Of a stretch of DNA of 64,000 nucleotides, positions 27,585 through 37,722 are shown in pieces. This DNA is from Pelobium manganitolerans. GTDB lineage: Bacteria; Bacteroidota; Bacteroidia; Sphingobacteriales; Sphingobacteriaceae. Made by a program: the position numbers and the translations under genes. The notes under the pieces were generated by a model. The model searched no databases. It was not told the origin of the DNA and worked only from the letters and a program-made list of their open reading frames with translations. The stretch is taken from contig NZ_MBTA01000002.1 in the NCBI RefSeq assembly GCF_003609575.1, positions 1-64,000 of the forward strand. The letters are read 5' to 3'. Each line of letters begins with the position of its first letter. Position 1 is the stretch's first letter.

Positions 27585-28994
27585 TTATTTGCTGTTTACC
27601 GCCTCCACCTCTTTGCCGTTGATAACTACGTTTTTAAAAACCATGTCTTTGGTATAATCTACCTTTACAGGGATTTCTACACCGTCTATTTTACAGTTAA
27701 TGAGTTTTAAATTTTCTACCGGCGATTGCTCATAAGCATTTACCAAAACTCCGTATTTACCGCCTTTTTTGACGTTCATGTTCTCTACCACAACATTCCG
27801 GATGGTAGGCATAAAGTCTCCGGCTTCTTCATAAAACATGTTACAACGTACCGCGGCTTCTTTATAAGTACCTACTTCAATATTGCGCATATAAATATCT
27901 TCGATAACGCCACCACGCAAAGAACTGGTTTTGATCCGCAATACACGGTCCAGCTCTGGGCTGTCCATTCTTAGGTTTTGCGCAAAAATATTTTTTGCAC
28001 CGCCAGAGATTTCGCTTCCAATCACCACACCGCCGTGCCCGTCTTTCATCTCGCAGCTTTCTATGATATGGTTTTCTGCCGGGCGGCCAATTTCTCTGCC
28101 ATCTTCATTACGGCCCGATTTTATCGCTATACAATCGTCACCGGTGTCGAAATAACAATCTTGAATTAATACGTTTTTACACGATTCTGGGTCGCAACCG
28201 TCGTTGTTTGGGCCGTGTGTTACAATTTTAACTTTAGATACGGTAACATTCTCGCAAAGCACCGGGTTTAGATTCCACATGGGGGCGTTAATGATTTTGA
28301 CATCGGCAATTAGCACGTTTTTACACAAATAAGGCTGTACAAAGGCCGGACGTAAATAATGTCCTTTTCCGTAAATACGCTTACGCGGATCCACACGGTT
28401 TTTATTTTGCTCTTTCAACAATTGGTTGTCCGCACGCTGATCTTTCATACCTTGCTTCCAACCGTACTCGGCTTTTGCCTTCCATGGCCACCAATATTCG
28501 TTGCTGGCGTTGCCATCTAAAACTCCATTTCCTGTGATGGCTATGTTTTCCTGCTCGTAAGCATAAATTAATGGCGAGTAGTTCATTAACTCCATGCCCT
28601 CCCAACGGGTAAATACCACAGGTAAAAAATCATCGGGGTTGCGGCTAAATTTTATTTTAGCACCGTCTTCCAGATGCAAATTGACGTTGCTTTTCAAATG
28701 GATTGCGCCGGTTAAAAAAGTTCCTTTAGGCACAATCACGCGTCCGCCCCCGCTTTCGTTACAAGCTTTAATGGCCTTGGCAAATGCCTGAGTAACCAGT
28801 TGCGTGCTATCATCGCCCGCACCGTAATTGCGGATGTTGAAATCTTGTTTTTTAAATGTTGGCGCTACAATCAATTTCCGTATTGAATCGGCCCGCAACC
28901 AAGGATCATTTTGCGCATTTACGTTCTTCTTTTGTGCGCACGACGTCAAAATCAATGACGTACCTAGCGCTAAACCCAGCAAAAGTTTGTTCAT
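27585..28994 (-). CDS. glycoside hydrolase family 28 (polygalacturonase-like) lipoprotein
   Basis: A 469-residue enzyme predicted to cut polygalacturonan (pectin backbone). The lipobox LILTSC places it on a membrane as a lipoprotein. The parallel beta-helix holds the GH28 catalytic residues: D265 in NNDGCDP, D286 and D287 in TGDDCIAIKSG, H320 in GHGGVVIGSE, and RIKT for substrate carboxylate binding. It is transcribed away from the ECF sigma/FecR/SusC/SusD genes, a common layout for a polysaccharide locus. Exo- versus endo-action and whether the chain is homogalacturonan or rhamnogalacturonan cannot be decided here. Confidence 0.92.
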   Translation of the reverse strand: MNKLLLGLALGTSLILTSCAQKKNVNAQNDPWLRADSIRKLIVAPTFKKQDFNIRNYGAGDDSTQLVTQAFAKAIKACNESGGGRVIVPKGTFLTGAIHLKSNVNLHLEDGAKIKFSRNPDDFLPVVFTRWEGMELMNYSPLIYAYEQENIAITGNGVLDGNASNEYWWPWKAKAEYGWKQGMKDQRADNQLLKEQNKNRVDPRKRIYGKGHYLRPAFVQPYLCKNVLIADVKIINAPMWNLNPVLCENVTVSKVKIVTHGPNNDGCDPESCKNVLIQDCYFDTGDDCIAIKSGRNEDGREIGRPAENHIIESCEMKDGHGGVVIGSEISGGAKNIFAQNLRMDSPELDRVLRIKTSSLRGGVIEDIYMRNIEVGTYKEAAVRCNMFYEEAGDFMPTIRNVVVENMNVKKGGKYGVLVNAYEQSPVENLKLINCKIDGVEIPVKVDYTKDMVFKNVVINGKEVEAVNSK

Positions 28995-29221
28995 GTTGTC
29001 TGTTTTATGGTGTTTTATAATACGGTTTGACCGACCAAAATAGGAATTAAAACGGAGGCCTTAAGTAATAATTTCGTTTTAGAGCCTTGCATTTTTGTAA
29101 CGTGTTAATATTTTATAAAATTAAGGTAGGATTGTATAAAAGCTTTTGGTGCAAAATAAGTAATTTAGCTACACAACCAAATTGAACATACAAGTTGTAC
29201 AAGCTTGGCACATTCAAATTT

Positions 29222-29776
29222 ATGGCCGTATTTGACAAAAAGGAAAACGCTTGCTTTGAAAGCTTATTTAAAAGCTACTATGCCAAGCTTATTTTTTTTG
29301 CCAATAAATATGTTAACGATTTTGAAGTTGCCGAGGAACTGGTATCTGAGGTTTATGCTAATATATGGGAGAAAAAAGACTACCATCGCATCAGCTCTTT
29401 AAAACCTTCTTTCCTTTATACATCGGTCAAAAATGCGTCTATAAGCTGGTTAAGGCATCAAAAAATAAAAAGCGAATACGTTGAATATTTACAGCGCCAC
29501 CATATGGTAGAGCCTGTTTTAGACGAAGATGCTTTAGAGGAAAAAGATTTAGAACAATTTGTAAATAAAGCCATTAGTCAACTACCACCACGTTGCCAAG
29601 CTGTTTTTAAAGCAAGCAGGTTTGATAAGCGTATGAATAAAGAAATTGCCGCAGAACTCAATATTTCTGTTAAAACTGTAGAACGGCAAATCAGCATTGC
29701 TATTAGCCGGTTGCGTTTACAACTTTCCAACATCTTATCCTGGCTTATTTTGGTACTCCCTTTTTTTAAAGCCTAA
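29222..29776 (+). CDS. FecI-type ECF sigma factor
   Basis: About 184 residues with sigma regions 2 (ESLFKSYYAKLIFFANKY) and 4 (LPPRCQAVFKASRFDKRM, then ISVKTVERQISIAISRLR). This is the Bacteroidota sigma-70 subgroup paired with FecR anti-sigma factors. The open frame can start 27 bp earlier; the methionine at 29222 gives the usual short N-terminus. It is 68 bp upstream of FecR and probably activates the SusC/SusD genes on a signal passed through the STN domain of SusC. Confidence 0.92.
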   Translation: MAVFDKKENACFESLFKSYYAKLIFFANKYVNDFEVAEELVSEVYANIWEKKDYHRISSLKPSFLYTSVKNASISWLRHQKIKSEYVEYLQRHHMVEPVLDEDALEEKDLEQFVNKAISQLPPRCQAVFKASRFDKRMNKEIAAELNISVKTVERQISIAISRLRLQLSNILSWLILVLPFFKA

Positions 29777-29844
29777 AAATCAACAATATTTTTTTTTAAA
29801 CGTTTTGAGGGTTTTTACTTTCTGACGCGTTATCATTTAATACC

Positions 29845-30873
29845 ATGGATAAAAAAACGCGGAAGCTGCTATTAGCTTACATCTCCAAGACTGCAAACCA
29901 GGCAGAAATTGCCCAGGCAAAAGCATGGATTGCGCAATCTGCCGCTAATGAGCTTGCGTATATACATTTGTACCAAGCTTTTCATCATAAATTATCTCAG
30001 CAACACCGCATTATTGACGAAGATGCCGCGTTTTATCGTTTTGCAAGCGAAAGAAAATCATCAAAAAATCGCTTTATAAAACCTGCGTTGCAATTAGCTG
30101 CAAGTTTGACACTGTTTTTTGCCATCGGTTTATATTTTTATCAGAACAGCAACCGTACAAAACCCGAGACTGCGTACGTACAATTGCAGACCGCAAAGGG
30201 GCAGAAAAATAAGATGGCTTTGCCCGACGGTACTTTGGTGTACTTAAATGCGGGTTCTACGTTAAAATATGACACCAGCTTTAATAGCACTAACAGGACC
30301 GTTTATTTAGAAGGTGAAGCTTATTTTGACATTGCGAAAAGCACAAAAGACCTTCCTTTTATTGTAGATGCAGAAGGTTATGTGGTAAGAGATATCGGAA
30401 CGGTATTCCGCGTTAAATCATTCAAAAACGAGAAAAAAGAGTTCGCGGTTTTAAGTGGAGCCATATCTGTTGAAAATGCCACTTTAAAGCTGAAAAAAGT
30501 GATGCTCAAGAAAAACGAGTCTTTAAAGATTGATGCCGTCTCTAAACCGAAAGCTGTAAAATCACAAGAAAAAGAACTGAGGATAGAACGTCATCCTTTA
30601 GAAGAAATACCGGTAGAAAACGCTTATGAGGAATGGCTTAGCGGAACTTTAAGTTTTGACAACACCAATTTTATTGAGCTTAGTAAACGTCTTGAGCGGG
30701 AGTTCAACGTGGAAATTGTGGCAGACCCTGTTTTAAATACCTACACCTATTCTGGCGCTTTTAAAAAGATGCATAACGTATACGAGGTTTTAAACATCAT
30801 CAAACAAACTACGCCTATAAATATTGTTACCAACAGAAAGATTATTCACATTAAAAAATCAACCGATTATTAA
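29845..30873 (+). CDS. FecR-family anti-sigma factor
   Basis: A 342-residue inner-membrane protein: a cytoplasmic N-terminus that would bind the sigma factor, one membrane helix at about residues 78-97, the periplasmic FecR domain (GQKNKMALPDGTLVYLNAGS, YLEGEAYFDI, GTVFRVKSF) and a C-terminal DUF4974 domain (SFDNTNFIELSKRLER onward). In this class the periplasmic part receives the signal from the outer-membrane SusC/STN protein and then frees the sigma factor. Confidence 0.95.
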   Translation: MDKKTRKLLLAYISKTANQAEIAQAKAWIAQSAANELAYIHLYQAFHHKLSQQHRIIDEDAAFYRFASERKSSKNRFIKPALQLAASLTLFFAIGLYFYQNSNRTKPETAYVQLQTAKGQKNKMALPDGTLVYLNAGSTLKYDTSFNSTNRTVYLEGEAYFDIAKSTKDLPFIVDAEGYVVRDIGTVFRVKSFKNEKKEFAVLSGAISVENATLKLKKVMLKKNESLKIDAVSKPKAVKSQEKELRIERHPLEEIPVENAYEEWLSGTLSFDNTNFIELSKRLEREFNVEIVADPVLNTYTYSGAFKKMHNVYEVLNIIKQTTPINIVTNRKIIHIKKSTDY

Positions 30874-30921
30874 ATTTAAAATCAGTGTAAGTATGACATA
30901 GAAAAACCACCAAACAACAAA

Positions 30922-30944
30922 CCCGCAGCACTAAGTGCCACGGG
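30922..30944 (+). other. hairpin between fecR and susC
   Basis: cccg (30922-30925) and cggg (30941-30944) enclose gcact/agtgc (30928-30932, 30934-30938). It is followed by an A/T-rich stretch. It may be a weak terminator or attenuator separating sigma/anti-sigma from transporter genes. Confidence 0.5.
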
Positions 30945-31009
30945 CTCTTATTTAAATAGCTAATACCCTAATGCTTGGGGAAGTATCAGTATTAACTAAC
31001 TCCTAAATT

Positions 31010-34000
31010 ATGATTTTTTCGAAAAGGAAAACCTTATTCGCCAATGTTTTTTGGCGCAAACTGCTCATGACTATGAAGCTCACTGCAATTTTAATATGCA
31101 CCTGTTTAATAAATGTTTATGCAGGTGTATACGGGCAAAAGAAATTCAGTATCAACGCCAGCGATGTTACTGTGAAAGAGATGCTGAAAAAAATAGAGAA
31201 GGAAAGCGATTTCTCAATATTTTACCGTCCGGACCAGATTAACCTCAAAAAGAAGATTTCTGTACAAACAGAAGATGCCGGTATCAGCGATTTGTTGGCG
31301 CAAATACTAGTTGGGCAACCTCTAAATTACGAATTAAGCAACAACACCATCGTAATTAAACCCGAAGCTGCCGATTATACCATTAACGGTAAGGTAGTTG
31401 ACGAAAAAGGTTTAGCGCTGCCGGGCGCAACTGTGAGTATTAAAGGTGGCAGCCAAAGTACATTAACCAACGAGAACGGCGAATTTAGCCTGCGCATTAG
31501 CGGAAACGCACCCGTAACATTGGTAGTTACTTATTTAGGTTTTGATACGCAGGAAGTGAGCGCAACAATGAGCAACACCAATCTAACTATTTCTTTAGTT
31601 TCGGCGTCGTCTACCTTGAATGAAGTAGTTGTAATTGGCTACGGAACAGTAAAGAAAAGAGATTTAACAGGTTCGGTATCGTCTGTAAAGGCAGAGGAAA
31701 TTACATTAAATCCGGTAAGCAACCCAATAGAGGCCATTCAAGGTAGGGTTGCGGGTTTGGATATACAACGTTCAAGTGGTTCGGCGGGCTCTAGTTCGTC
31801 TGTTCTACTTAGGGGTAATAGGTCTATCACCGCAAGTGGCGATCCGTTGTATATCATCGATGGCTTTCCTGGTAGTATCAACACGCTTAATCCCAATGAT
31901 ATTGAGACCATCGATGTATTAAAAGACGCGTCATCAACAGCAATTTACGGCGCTTCTGGCGCAAATGGTGTAATCATCATCACCACAAAAAAAGCGAAAG
32001 AAGGCAAAGCGCAAATAACAGCGAACAGCTATTATGGCATTAACGGGTTTTCAGAATATCCAAAACCGCTTATGGGCGATGCTTGGGTGCGATATCTTAA
32101 AGATAAATACTACGCAACGAACGGTGTAGAACCAAATAGTTTGTTAGATTTAAATCTTCCGTTGGCAGTTACGCAGGCTATTGACGCTAACCAATATGTT
32201 GATTGGGTTGATGAAACGCTACAAACTGGGCAACAACAAAACCACCATGTCTCTATCAGCGGCGGAAGCGAAAAGGTAAAAGGATACCTGTCTTTAGGTT
32301 ACATTAATGAAAAAGGAATTTACCCTAATGATGAGGTAGACATCTTCAATAACAGAGCCGGAGTCGACGTAACTTTCAACAAAATTGTATCTGCGGGGGT
32401 GCAGAGCACGGTAAACTGGCGTAACAGAGACCAGACTAACAGTAGGATCAACAAATCTTTCGGTATCTATCCGGTAGGTACGGTTTACAATCCCGATGGC
32501 ACTATTAATTTGTTTCCTATCGGCGATGCAACAGTTTCTCCTTTAGCCAACTACGCCCCTGGTGTGTTTGTTGACAACAGTAAAAACTTAAACTTGGCGG
32601 TTAATCCTTACCTCCAACTAAATCCAATTAAAAACCTCAGCATCCGCTCAAACTTAGGAATCACGTTGTCAAATTCCAGACAAGGCACCTTCCAAAACGA
32701 ACGTTCATATAACATGGCTTCCGAGTCTAGGAACACAAAGGCGGCAAGCTATGACACAGGCATAGGTTACAATTATTTATGGGAAAACATCCTAAATTAT
32801 AAATTCACGCTAAACACAGATCACTCGTTTGACCTTACCGGTATCACTTCAATGGCCAAAAACCAAAGAGAAACATCATCACTATACGGAGAAGGTTTAG
32901 ATTACGATGAGTTTTTGTACTATAACTTGGGAGCTGCACCCAACATTACCGGTAAAAGTACCCGCTACGAAGCTACAGAGCGTTTATCATTTGCAGGACG
33001 TGTGAACTACAGCTATAAAGGAAAGTATTTGCTTACCGCATCTTTAAGATCAGACGGTGTTTCACAACTGGTTAAAAAATGGTCCAGTTTTCCTTCGGTG
33101 GCTGCTGCATGGCGAATTAGTGAGGAAAATTTCATGGCTGATACGCGTGATTGGCTAAATAGCCTGAAACTGCGAGCAAGTTATGGTGTTGCTGGATCTG
33201 CAAATATCGGTGCATACCAAACCGCAACAGAGGTGGCTTCAAAAGATGGCACTAATATGTCTTTGGGCGGTGCTAACCCGGTGCCTATTTATGTGCTGAA
33301 ATCATCATTAGGCAATCCGGATCTTACTTGGGAGAAATCGTACACCACGGACGTCGGTTTAGATATTTCGGTGTTGGACAACCGCTTGGAGTTAAGTGCG
33401 GACTATTATTCCACAGAAACTAAAGGAGTTTTATATGCGCGAAAACTGCCTTATACTTCTGGCGGATTTGATGCTAAAACCGCATATACAAAGGTTTCGA
33501 ACATCGCTGATACAGAAAATAAAGGTTTCGAACTTACCGCTAGTAGCAGAAACATCGTAAACAAAAACTTCACTTGGAATACTAACCTAACCTTTAGCAC
33601 TGGTAAAGAAAAGCTAAACAGCATCGATTTAGGAGGCAACGTAAGCGCTACAGATTTAATTTCTGAAGGCTTGTTTATCGGCTATCCTACCAGATCAATA
33701 TACGGCTACAAAAAACTAGGGGTATGGCAGTTAGGAGAAGAGACCGAAGCGGCAAAATACGGTGCCAAACCGGGTGACCTCAAACTTGCAACAGTAGAGA
33801 AATTTGACGCAAATGGCGTGTCAGACGGCGGGGTACACCCATATTCTGCAGCAGATAGAATGGTACTAGGGCACGAGAACCCGAGCTGGAGTTTAGGTTT
33901 GCAAAACGCTTTTACGTACAAAAGTTTCGATTTAACGGTTTTTGCCGTTATGCGATACGGACAAACTATAGATGCAGACATACTAGGCTACTATAATACG

Positions 34001-34342
34001 GTTACCCAGCCTGCATTTTATAACTACTGGACTCCAACTAACCCCACTAATGATTATCCGCAACCGTTAACAGGCACCGGCATTAATACCACCTACAAAG
34101 CTGCCTTAAACATTGTTGACGGATCTTACTTTAAAATCAAAAATATCACACTCGGATATCGTTTGCCAACAGATTTTTCTAAGAAGGCAGGCTTTTCAAA
34201 CTTTCGGATTTACGCAACTGCATATAACCCCTTTATTGTTGCCAAAAGCCACCTGTTAAAAGAGGTAGATCCGGAAACCGGAGGAACAGATAGTTTCCCG
34301 CTTTATAAGCAATTAGTGTTTGGTATTAATCTTTCTTTTTAG
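31010..34342 (+). CDS. SusC/RagA-type TonB-dependent outer-membrane transporter with STN domain
   Basis: A 1110-residue outer-membrane importer. After the signal peptide (ILICTCLINVYAG) comes an STN signalling domain (about 45-115), a carboxypeptidase-like domain (TINGKVVDEKGLALPGATV), the SusC hallmark VVIGYGTVKKRDLTGSV, the plug with IDGFPG and DVLKDASSTAIYGASGANG, and a 22-strand type barrel ending in phenylalanine (GINLSF). The STN domain fits regulation through the FecI/FecR pair upstream. With SusD it would take up oligosaccharides; pectin fragments are the likely cargo given the divergent GH28 gene. Confidence 0.96.
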   Translation: MIFSKRKTLFANVFWRKLLMTMKLTAILICTCLINVYAGVYGQKKFSINASDVTVKEMLKKIEKESDFSIFYRPDQINLKKKISVQTEDAGISDLLAQILVGQPLNYELSNNTIVIKPEAADYTINGKVVDEKGLALPGATVSIKGGSQSTLTNENGEFSLRISGNAPVTLVVTYLGFDTQEVSATMSNTNLTISLVSASSTLNEVVVIGYGTVKKRDLTGSVSSVKAEEITLNPVSNPIEAIQGRVAGLDIQRSSGSAGSSSSVLLRGNRSITASGDPLYIIDGFPGSINTLNPNDIETIDVLKDASSTAIYGASGANGVIIITTKKAKEGKAQITANSYYGINGFSEYPKPLMGDAWVRYLKDKYYATNGVEPNSLLDLNLPLAVTQAIDANQYVDWVDETLQTGQQQNHHVSISGGSEKVKGYLSLGYINEKGIYPNDEVDIFNNRAGVDVTFNKIVSAGVQSTVNWRNRDQTNSRINKSFGIYPVGTVYNPDGTINLFPIGDATVSPLANYAPGVFVDNSKNLNLAVNPYLQLNPIKNLSIRSNLGITLSNSRQGTFQNERSYNMASESRNTKAASYDTGIGYNYLWENILNYKFTLNTDHSFDLTGITSMAKNQRETSSLYGEGLDYDEFLYYNLGAAPNITGKSTRYEATERLSFAGRVNYSYKGKYLLTASLRSDGVSQLVKKWSSFPSVAAAWRISEENFMADTRDWLNSLKLRASYGVAGSANIGAYQTATEVASKDGTNMSLGGANPVPIYVLKSSLGNPDLTWEKSYTTDVGLDISVLDNRLELSADYYSTETKGVLYARKLPYTSGGFDAKTAYTKVSNIADTENKGFELTASSRNIVNKNFTWNTNLTFSTGKEKLNSIDLGGNVSATDLISEGLFIGYPTRSIYGYKKLGVWQLGEETEAAKYGAKPGDLKLATVEKFDANGVSDGGVHPYSAADRMVLGHENPSWSLGLQNAFTYKSFDLTVFAVMRYGQTIDADILGYYNTVTQPAFYNYWTPTNPTNDYPQPLTGTGINTTYKAALNIVDGSYFKIKNITLGYRLPTDFSKKAGFSNFRIYATAYNPFIVAKSHLLKEVDPETGGTDSFPLYKQLVFGINLSF

Positions 34343-34409
34343 GTTTTAGAGCATGAAATTATCAAGGTTGAATAAGATGATTACTTCATCATCGATAAAA
34401 AACAAACAG

Positions 34410-36272
34410 ATGAAAAATAAACATTCAAAGTATATAATCGCATGTGTACTAGCATTGGCAAGTACATTCAATGCGTGCCAGCTAGACGAGTACAATCCGA
34501 GTACAGTTTCAAAAGAAACTGCTTATGGAAATAAGAACGGATATGACGGTCTAATCAATTCGTGCTACACGGACCTTTATTATTTTTACGGCAAAATTGA
34601 CATCATTGGCCCCACAGAAATGGGCACAGATTTATGGGTAAATTATGGAACAAGCGAAAGTGGTTTGGTTACCTACGACAACACATTAGGCACAGCCACC
34701 GGAACGCTAAAAACCGTTTGGAACGGGCTTTACAGCATTGTTAACTTAGCTAATACCGCAATTTATTACGGTGATGATGTTAAGGGCTACGCTAGCGATG
34801 CAGAAAGAAAGGCTAAAGTTGCAGAAGCGTATTTTATGCGCGCTTTTGCAAACTTTAATTTAGTAGAACTTTTTGGAGATGTTACCTTACGCACTACCTC
34901 GTCTGCTGTTGAAGGCGTAGACGACAAACCTAAAAGAGCAACCGAGAAAGAATTTTATGATTTGATTATATCAGACTTAAAGTTCGCCTGTGAGAATTTA
35001 CCAGTTACGCAGGATTTGCGCGGTAGAGTTGCGAAAAAAGCGGCTTACGCGCTTTTATCTAAAGTGTATTTACAGCGCACGAGATTGGGCGAAAAGCAGG
35101 AGTTTGCACAACTTGCATTACAGACTGCAGAAGAATTGATAAACAATCCAGCGAAATATAACTGCGCGTTATATACAAGTGATGCCACACAGTCTGGCTA
35201 TAGCAAGCTTTGGGCAGGGGCTAATAACAAGGTGAACACAGAGTTTTTATTTACCGAAGCAGTTGACCCTACTAGCGGCTACAATCCTGAAGGTTGGAAC
35301 AGGGGGCGTACGCGTCAGTATTACCTCCCTGATTTGGGCGGTAGAGGTGCAGAATGGGGAACGCAAGAGAAAAGTGTGTTGTACGGTCGCTCTAACAGCA
35401 AGTACTTTAAGCCTAGTAAATATCTGCTTACCAGTGTTTTTGAACCGAGTGCTACTACCGTAGATACAAGATTCAAAGAAACCTTTACTTATAAATTTTA
35501 TGCTAACAGCGATATAACTATCAGCAGCACACTGGCAACAAACTATGGCAAAGATGCATCTTTAGTTGGACATAAAATTTTGAGCACTACTGCCCAATAT
35601 ACCGGTCCCGAATATTTTTGGAGCTGGGGAGCAAAGCTAGAAGAAGAAAAAAACATGGAAAACGATAAAGGTTTATCTGTTTTTGTTCCTAACTGGACAA
35701 TCCCTGCTAACGAGAAAAGGATGATCCCAGCATTGGTAGTAGATCCTTCAGATTTGTTTGCTACAAATGGAGACTATAAAAAACCTACGGATTTTGCGAA
35801 CGGAGTTGATTTAACCAATATGTTTCCAGCATTTAAGAAATTTTCATCTAAAATGTGGGATTATACCAACCAGTATTGGATGGGCGACATCCCAATCATA
35901 AGATTAGGCGACATTTATCTGGTTGCGGCAGAAGCTGCACTTTTGACCTCAGACCCGGCGACAGCTGTTAAATACGTGAATATCATCCGCGACAGGGCAG
36001 CTTTGAGCGGCGATAAAACAGCCATAGAAGTGCCTCAATCTGCGGTTACCATTGATTTTATTTCAGATGAAAGAGCGCGTGAACTTGCCGGCGAACACAT
36101 GCGATGGTTTGATTTGAAACGCATGGGCAAATTAACCAAAAGCTACCTTTCTGCCACAAATCCGCTAGTGGGAGCGAATTTCAAGGACGGTTTACACACA
36201 AAACGCCCTATCCCACAGTCTTTCTTAGATGCCATCTCAAACGCATCGGAATATGGAAGTAATGGATATTAA
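34410..36272 (+). CDS. SusD/RagB-type surface glycan-binding lipoprotein
   Basis: About 620 residues; lipobox STFNAC near the N-terminus, so a lipoprotein that caps the SusC barrel. SusD features: the N-terminal helix region with AEAYFMRAFANFNLVELFGDV, the TPR-like helices, and a C-terminal ISDERARELAGEHMRWFDLKR. The open frame begins 57 bp earlier, but the methionine at 34410 starts the lipoprotein signal. It follows susC by 67 bp and ends at a terminator. Confidence 0.95.
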   Translation: MKNKHSKYIIACVLALASTFNACQLDEYNPSTVSKETAYGNKNGYDGLINSCYTDLYYFYGKIDIIGPTEMGTDLWVNYGTSESGLVTYDNTLGTATGTLKTVWNGLYSIVNLANTAIYYGDDVKGYASDAERKAKVAEAYFMRAFANFNLVELFGDVTLRTTSSAVEGVDDKPKRATEKEFYDLIISDLKFACENLPVTQDLRGRVAKKAAYALLSKVYLQRTRLGEKQEFAQLALQTAEELINNPAKYNCALYTSDATQSGYSKLWAGANNKVNTEFLFTEAVDPTSGYNPEGWNRGRTRQYYLPDLGGRGAEWGTQEKSVLYGRSNSKYFKPSKYLLTSVFEPSATTVDTRFKETFTYKFYANSDITISSTLATNYGKDASLVGHKILSTTAQYTGPEYFWSWGAKLEEEKNMENDKGLSVFVPNWTIPANEKRMIPALVVDPSDLFATNGDYKKPTDFANGVDLTNMFPAFKKFSSKMWDYTNQYWMGDIPIIRLGDIYLVAAEAALLTSDPATAVKYVNIIRDRAALSGDKTAIEVPQSAVTIDFISDERARELAGEHMRWFDLKRMGKLTKSYLSATNPLVGANFKDGLHTKRPIPQSFLDAISNASEYGSNGY

Positions 36273-36299
36273 TATTAATTTTAATTATCATTACAAAAA

Positions 36300-36324
36300 G
36301 GAGAGCTCATAGCTCTCCTTTTTT
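36300..36324 (+). terminator. terminator of the susCD genes
   Basis: ggagagct (36300-36307) pairs with agctctcc (36311-36318) with a 3-base loop, followed by six T. It lies 27 bp after susD. Confidence 0.88.
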
Positions 36325-36517
36325 ATGAAACCTTTGGTAGCGATCACCTTGTTTGAAAGCAGACAAGGAAACAGCTGGGTATATTTACAAGCCAGCTATC
36401 GTCACCTCCTACCCGCCTATCAGCCTTCCACAGAACCATTTTTTTCGCCAGGCCTAAAAAAAACATTGTCATAAAGCCCCGTCTTCTACCTAAACCCTTT
36501 TTATTATATTTACACAT

Positions 36518-37549
36518 ATGGAACTAGGTATCGGAATGTTTGGCGACTTGCAGCACAACCAGGCGGGGCAGATACAAGCCCCTCAAGAGCGCTTGCAAGA
36601 AATTATAGAAGAGGTAAAATTAATGGACCAGCTGGGGCTGGATTTTTTTGGCATTGGTGAACATCACCGGCCAGATTATGCCGTATCTGTCCCAGAAATC
36701 ATTTTAGCCGCTACGGCAACGGTAACAAAGCGTATCAAATTGGGCAGTGCGGTTTCTGTCTTAAGCTCATCGGACCCGGTGAAGCTTTACCAGAGTTTTG
36801 CTACAATAGATTTGATTTCTAACGGCAGGGCCGAGCTTACCGCCGGCAGGGGAAGCTTTATAGAATCTTTTCCGCTTTACGGGCAAAGTTTGGACGATTA
36901 TAACGAGCTTTTTGTAGAAAAGCTAAACCTGCTATTGAAAATCAACAACGAAAACCCAATTACTTGGAGTGGTAAATTTCGCCCTACGCTAAACCGCCAA
37001 AACATTTTGCCGCGCGCCCTCAACAATAACTTGGCAATATGGATTGCTGTTGGTGGCACCCCCGAATCTGTTGAACGAGCCGCGCGTTTAGGCTTGCCGG
37101 TTATTTTTGCAATTATCGGCGGAAACCCTCGCCAGTTTGAGCCTTTATTTAAGTACTATAAAGATGTGTACCGCCATTACAAACACGATGAAAGCAAAAT
37201 GCAGATTGGCGTACATATGCATTCATTTTTTGGCCTAGACAGCAAAGCTGTGGCCGATTATTACTATCCGCTTTACTCGGCACAAATGGACCGGGTGGGC
37301 AAATCAAGAGGCTGGCCTCCTTACCAAAAAAATCAGTTTGATTATGGGCGAAGCGAAAACGGGGCTTTAATTATCGGCGATGTAAATGAGGCCGTAGATA
37401 AAATTTTGCAGATGCAAGAGCTGTTCGGGCTTACGCGCTTTTCGGCACATATGGATGTTGGCGGTCCATCGCATCAAGAGATGATGAAGTCTATCGAGCT
37501 TTTTGGAAGCGAAATTGCCCCGCAGGTTCGTAAAGCTTTACGGAGTTAG
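36518..37549 (+). CDS. luciferase-like (LLM class) flavin-dependent oxidoreductase
   Basis: A 343-residue TIM-barrel flavoprotein of the bacterial-luciferase superfamily: FFGIGEHHRPDYAVSVPEI, LGSAVSVLSSSDPVKLYQ, LTAGRGSFIESFPLYG and a C-terminal LTRFSAHMDVGG region. It would use reduced FMN (or F420) to oxidise an unknown small molecule. It stands alone between the SusD terminator and a low-complexity stretch; the 245 bp before it hold nothing I can name. Confidence 0.85.
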   Translation: MELGIGMFGDLQHNQAGQIQAPQERLQEIIEEVKLMDQLGLDFFGIGEHHRPDYAVSVPEIILAATATVTKRIKLGSAVSVLSSSDPVKLYQSFATIDLISNGRAELTAGRGSFIESFPLYGQSLDDYNELFVEKLNLLLKINNENPITWSGKFRPTLNRQNILPRALNNNLAIWIAVGGTPESVERAARLGLPVIFAIIGGNPRQFEPLFKYYKDVYRHYKHDESKMQIGVHMHSFFGLDSKAVADYYYPLYSAQMDRVGKSRGWPPYQKNQFDYGRSENGALIIGDVNEAVDKILQMQELFGLTRFSAHMDVGGPSHQEMMKSIELFGSEIAPQVRKALRS

Positions 37550-37615
37550 TTGGCTAGTTATTAGGTGGTTAGGTGGTTAGGGATTAGGGATTAGTTTGTT
37601 GGGTGTTAGGTGTTG
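37546..37615. repeat. low-complexity GGTTAG-type repeat after a stop codon
   Basis: Degenerate words such as ggtggttagg, gttagg and gattagg fill the stretch right after the luciferase-like gene. A similar stretch follows the YceI gene at 44.8 kb. Confidence 0.6.
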
Positions 37616-37722
37616 GTCAAATCGTTTCTTCCCCCAATTGGCGGAAGAAACGCATACATATCATCTGGTGTTAGTGATATTAAAACAAACAACAAGAGTT
37701 ATAAAAGTTTAATAGCCAGGCG

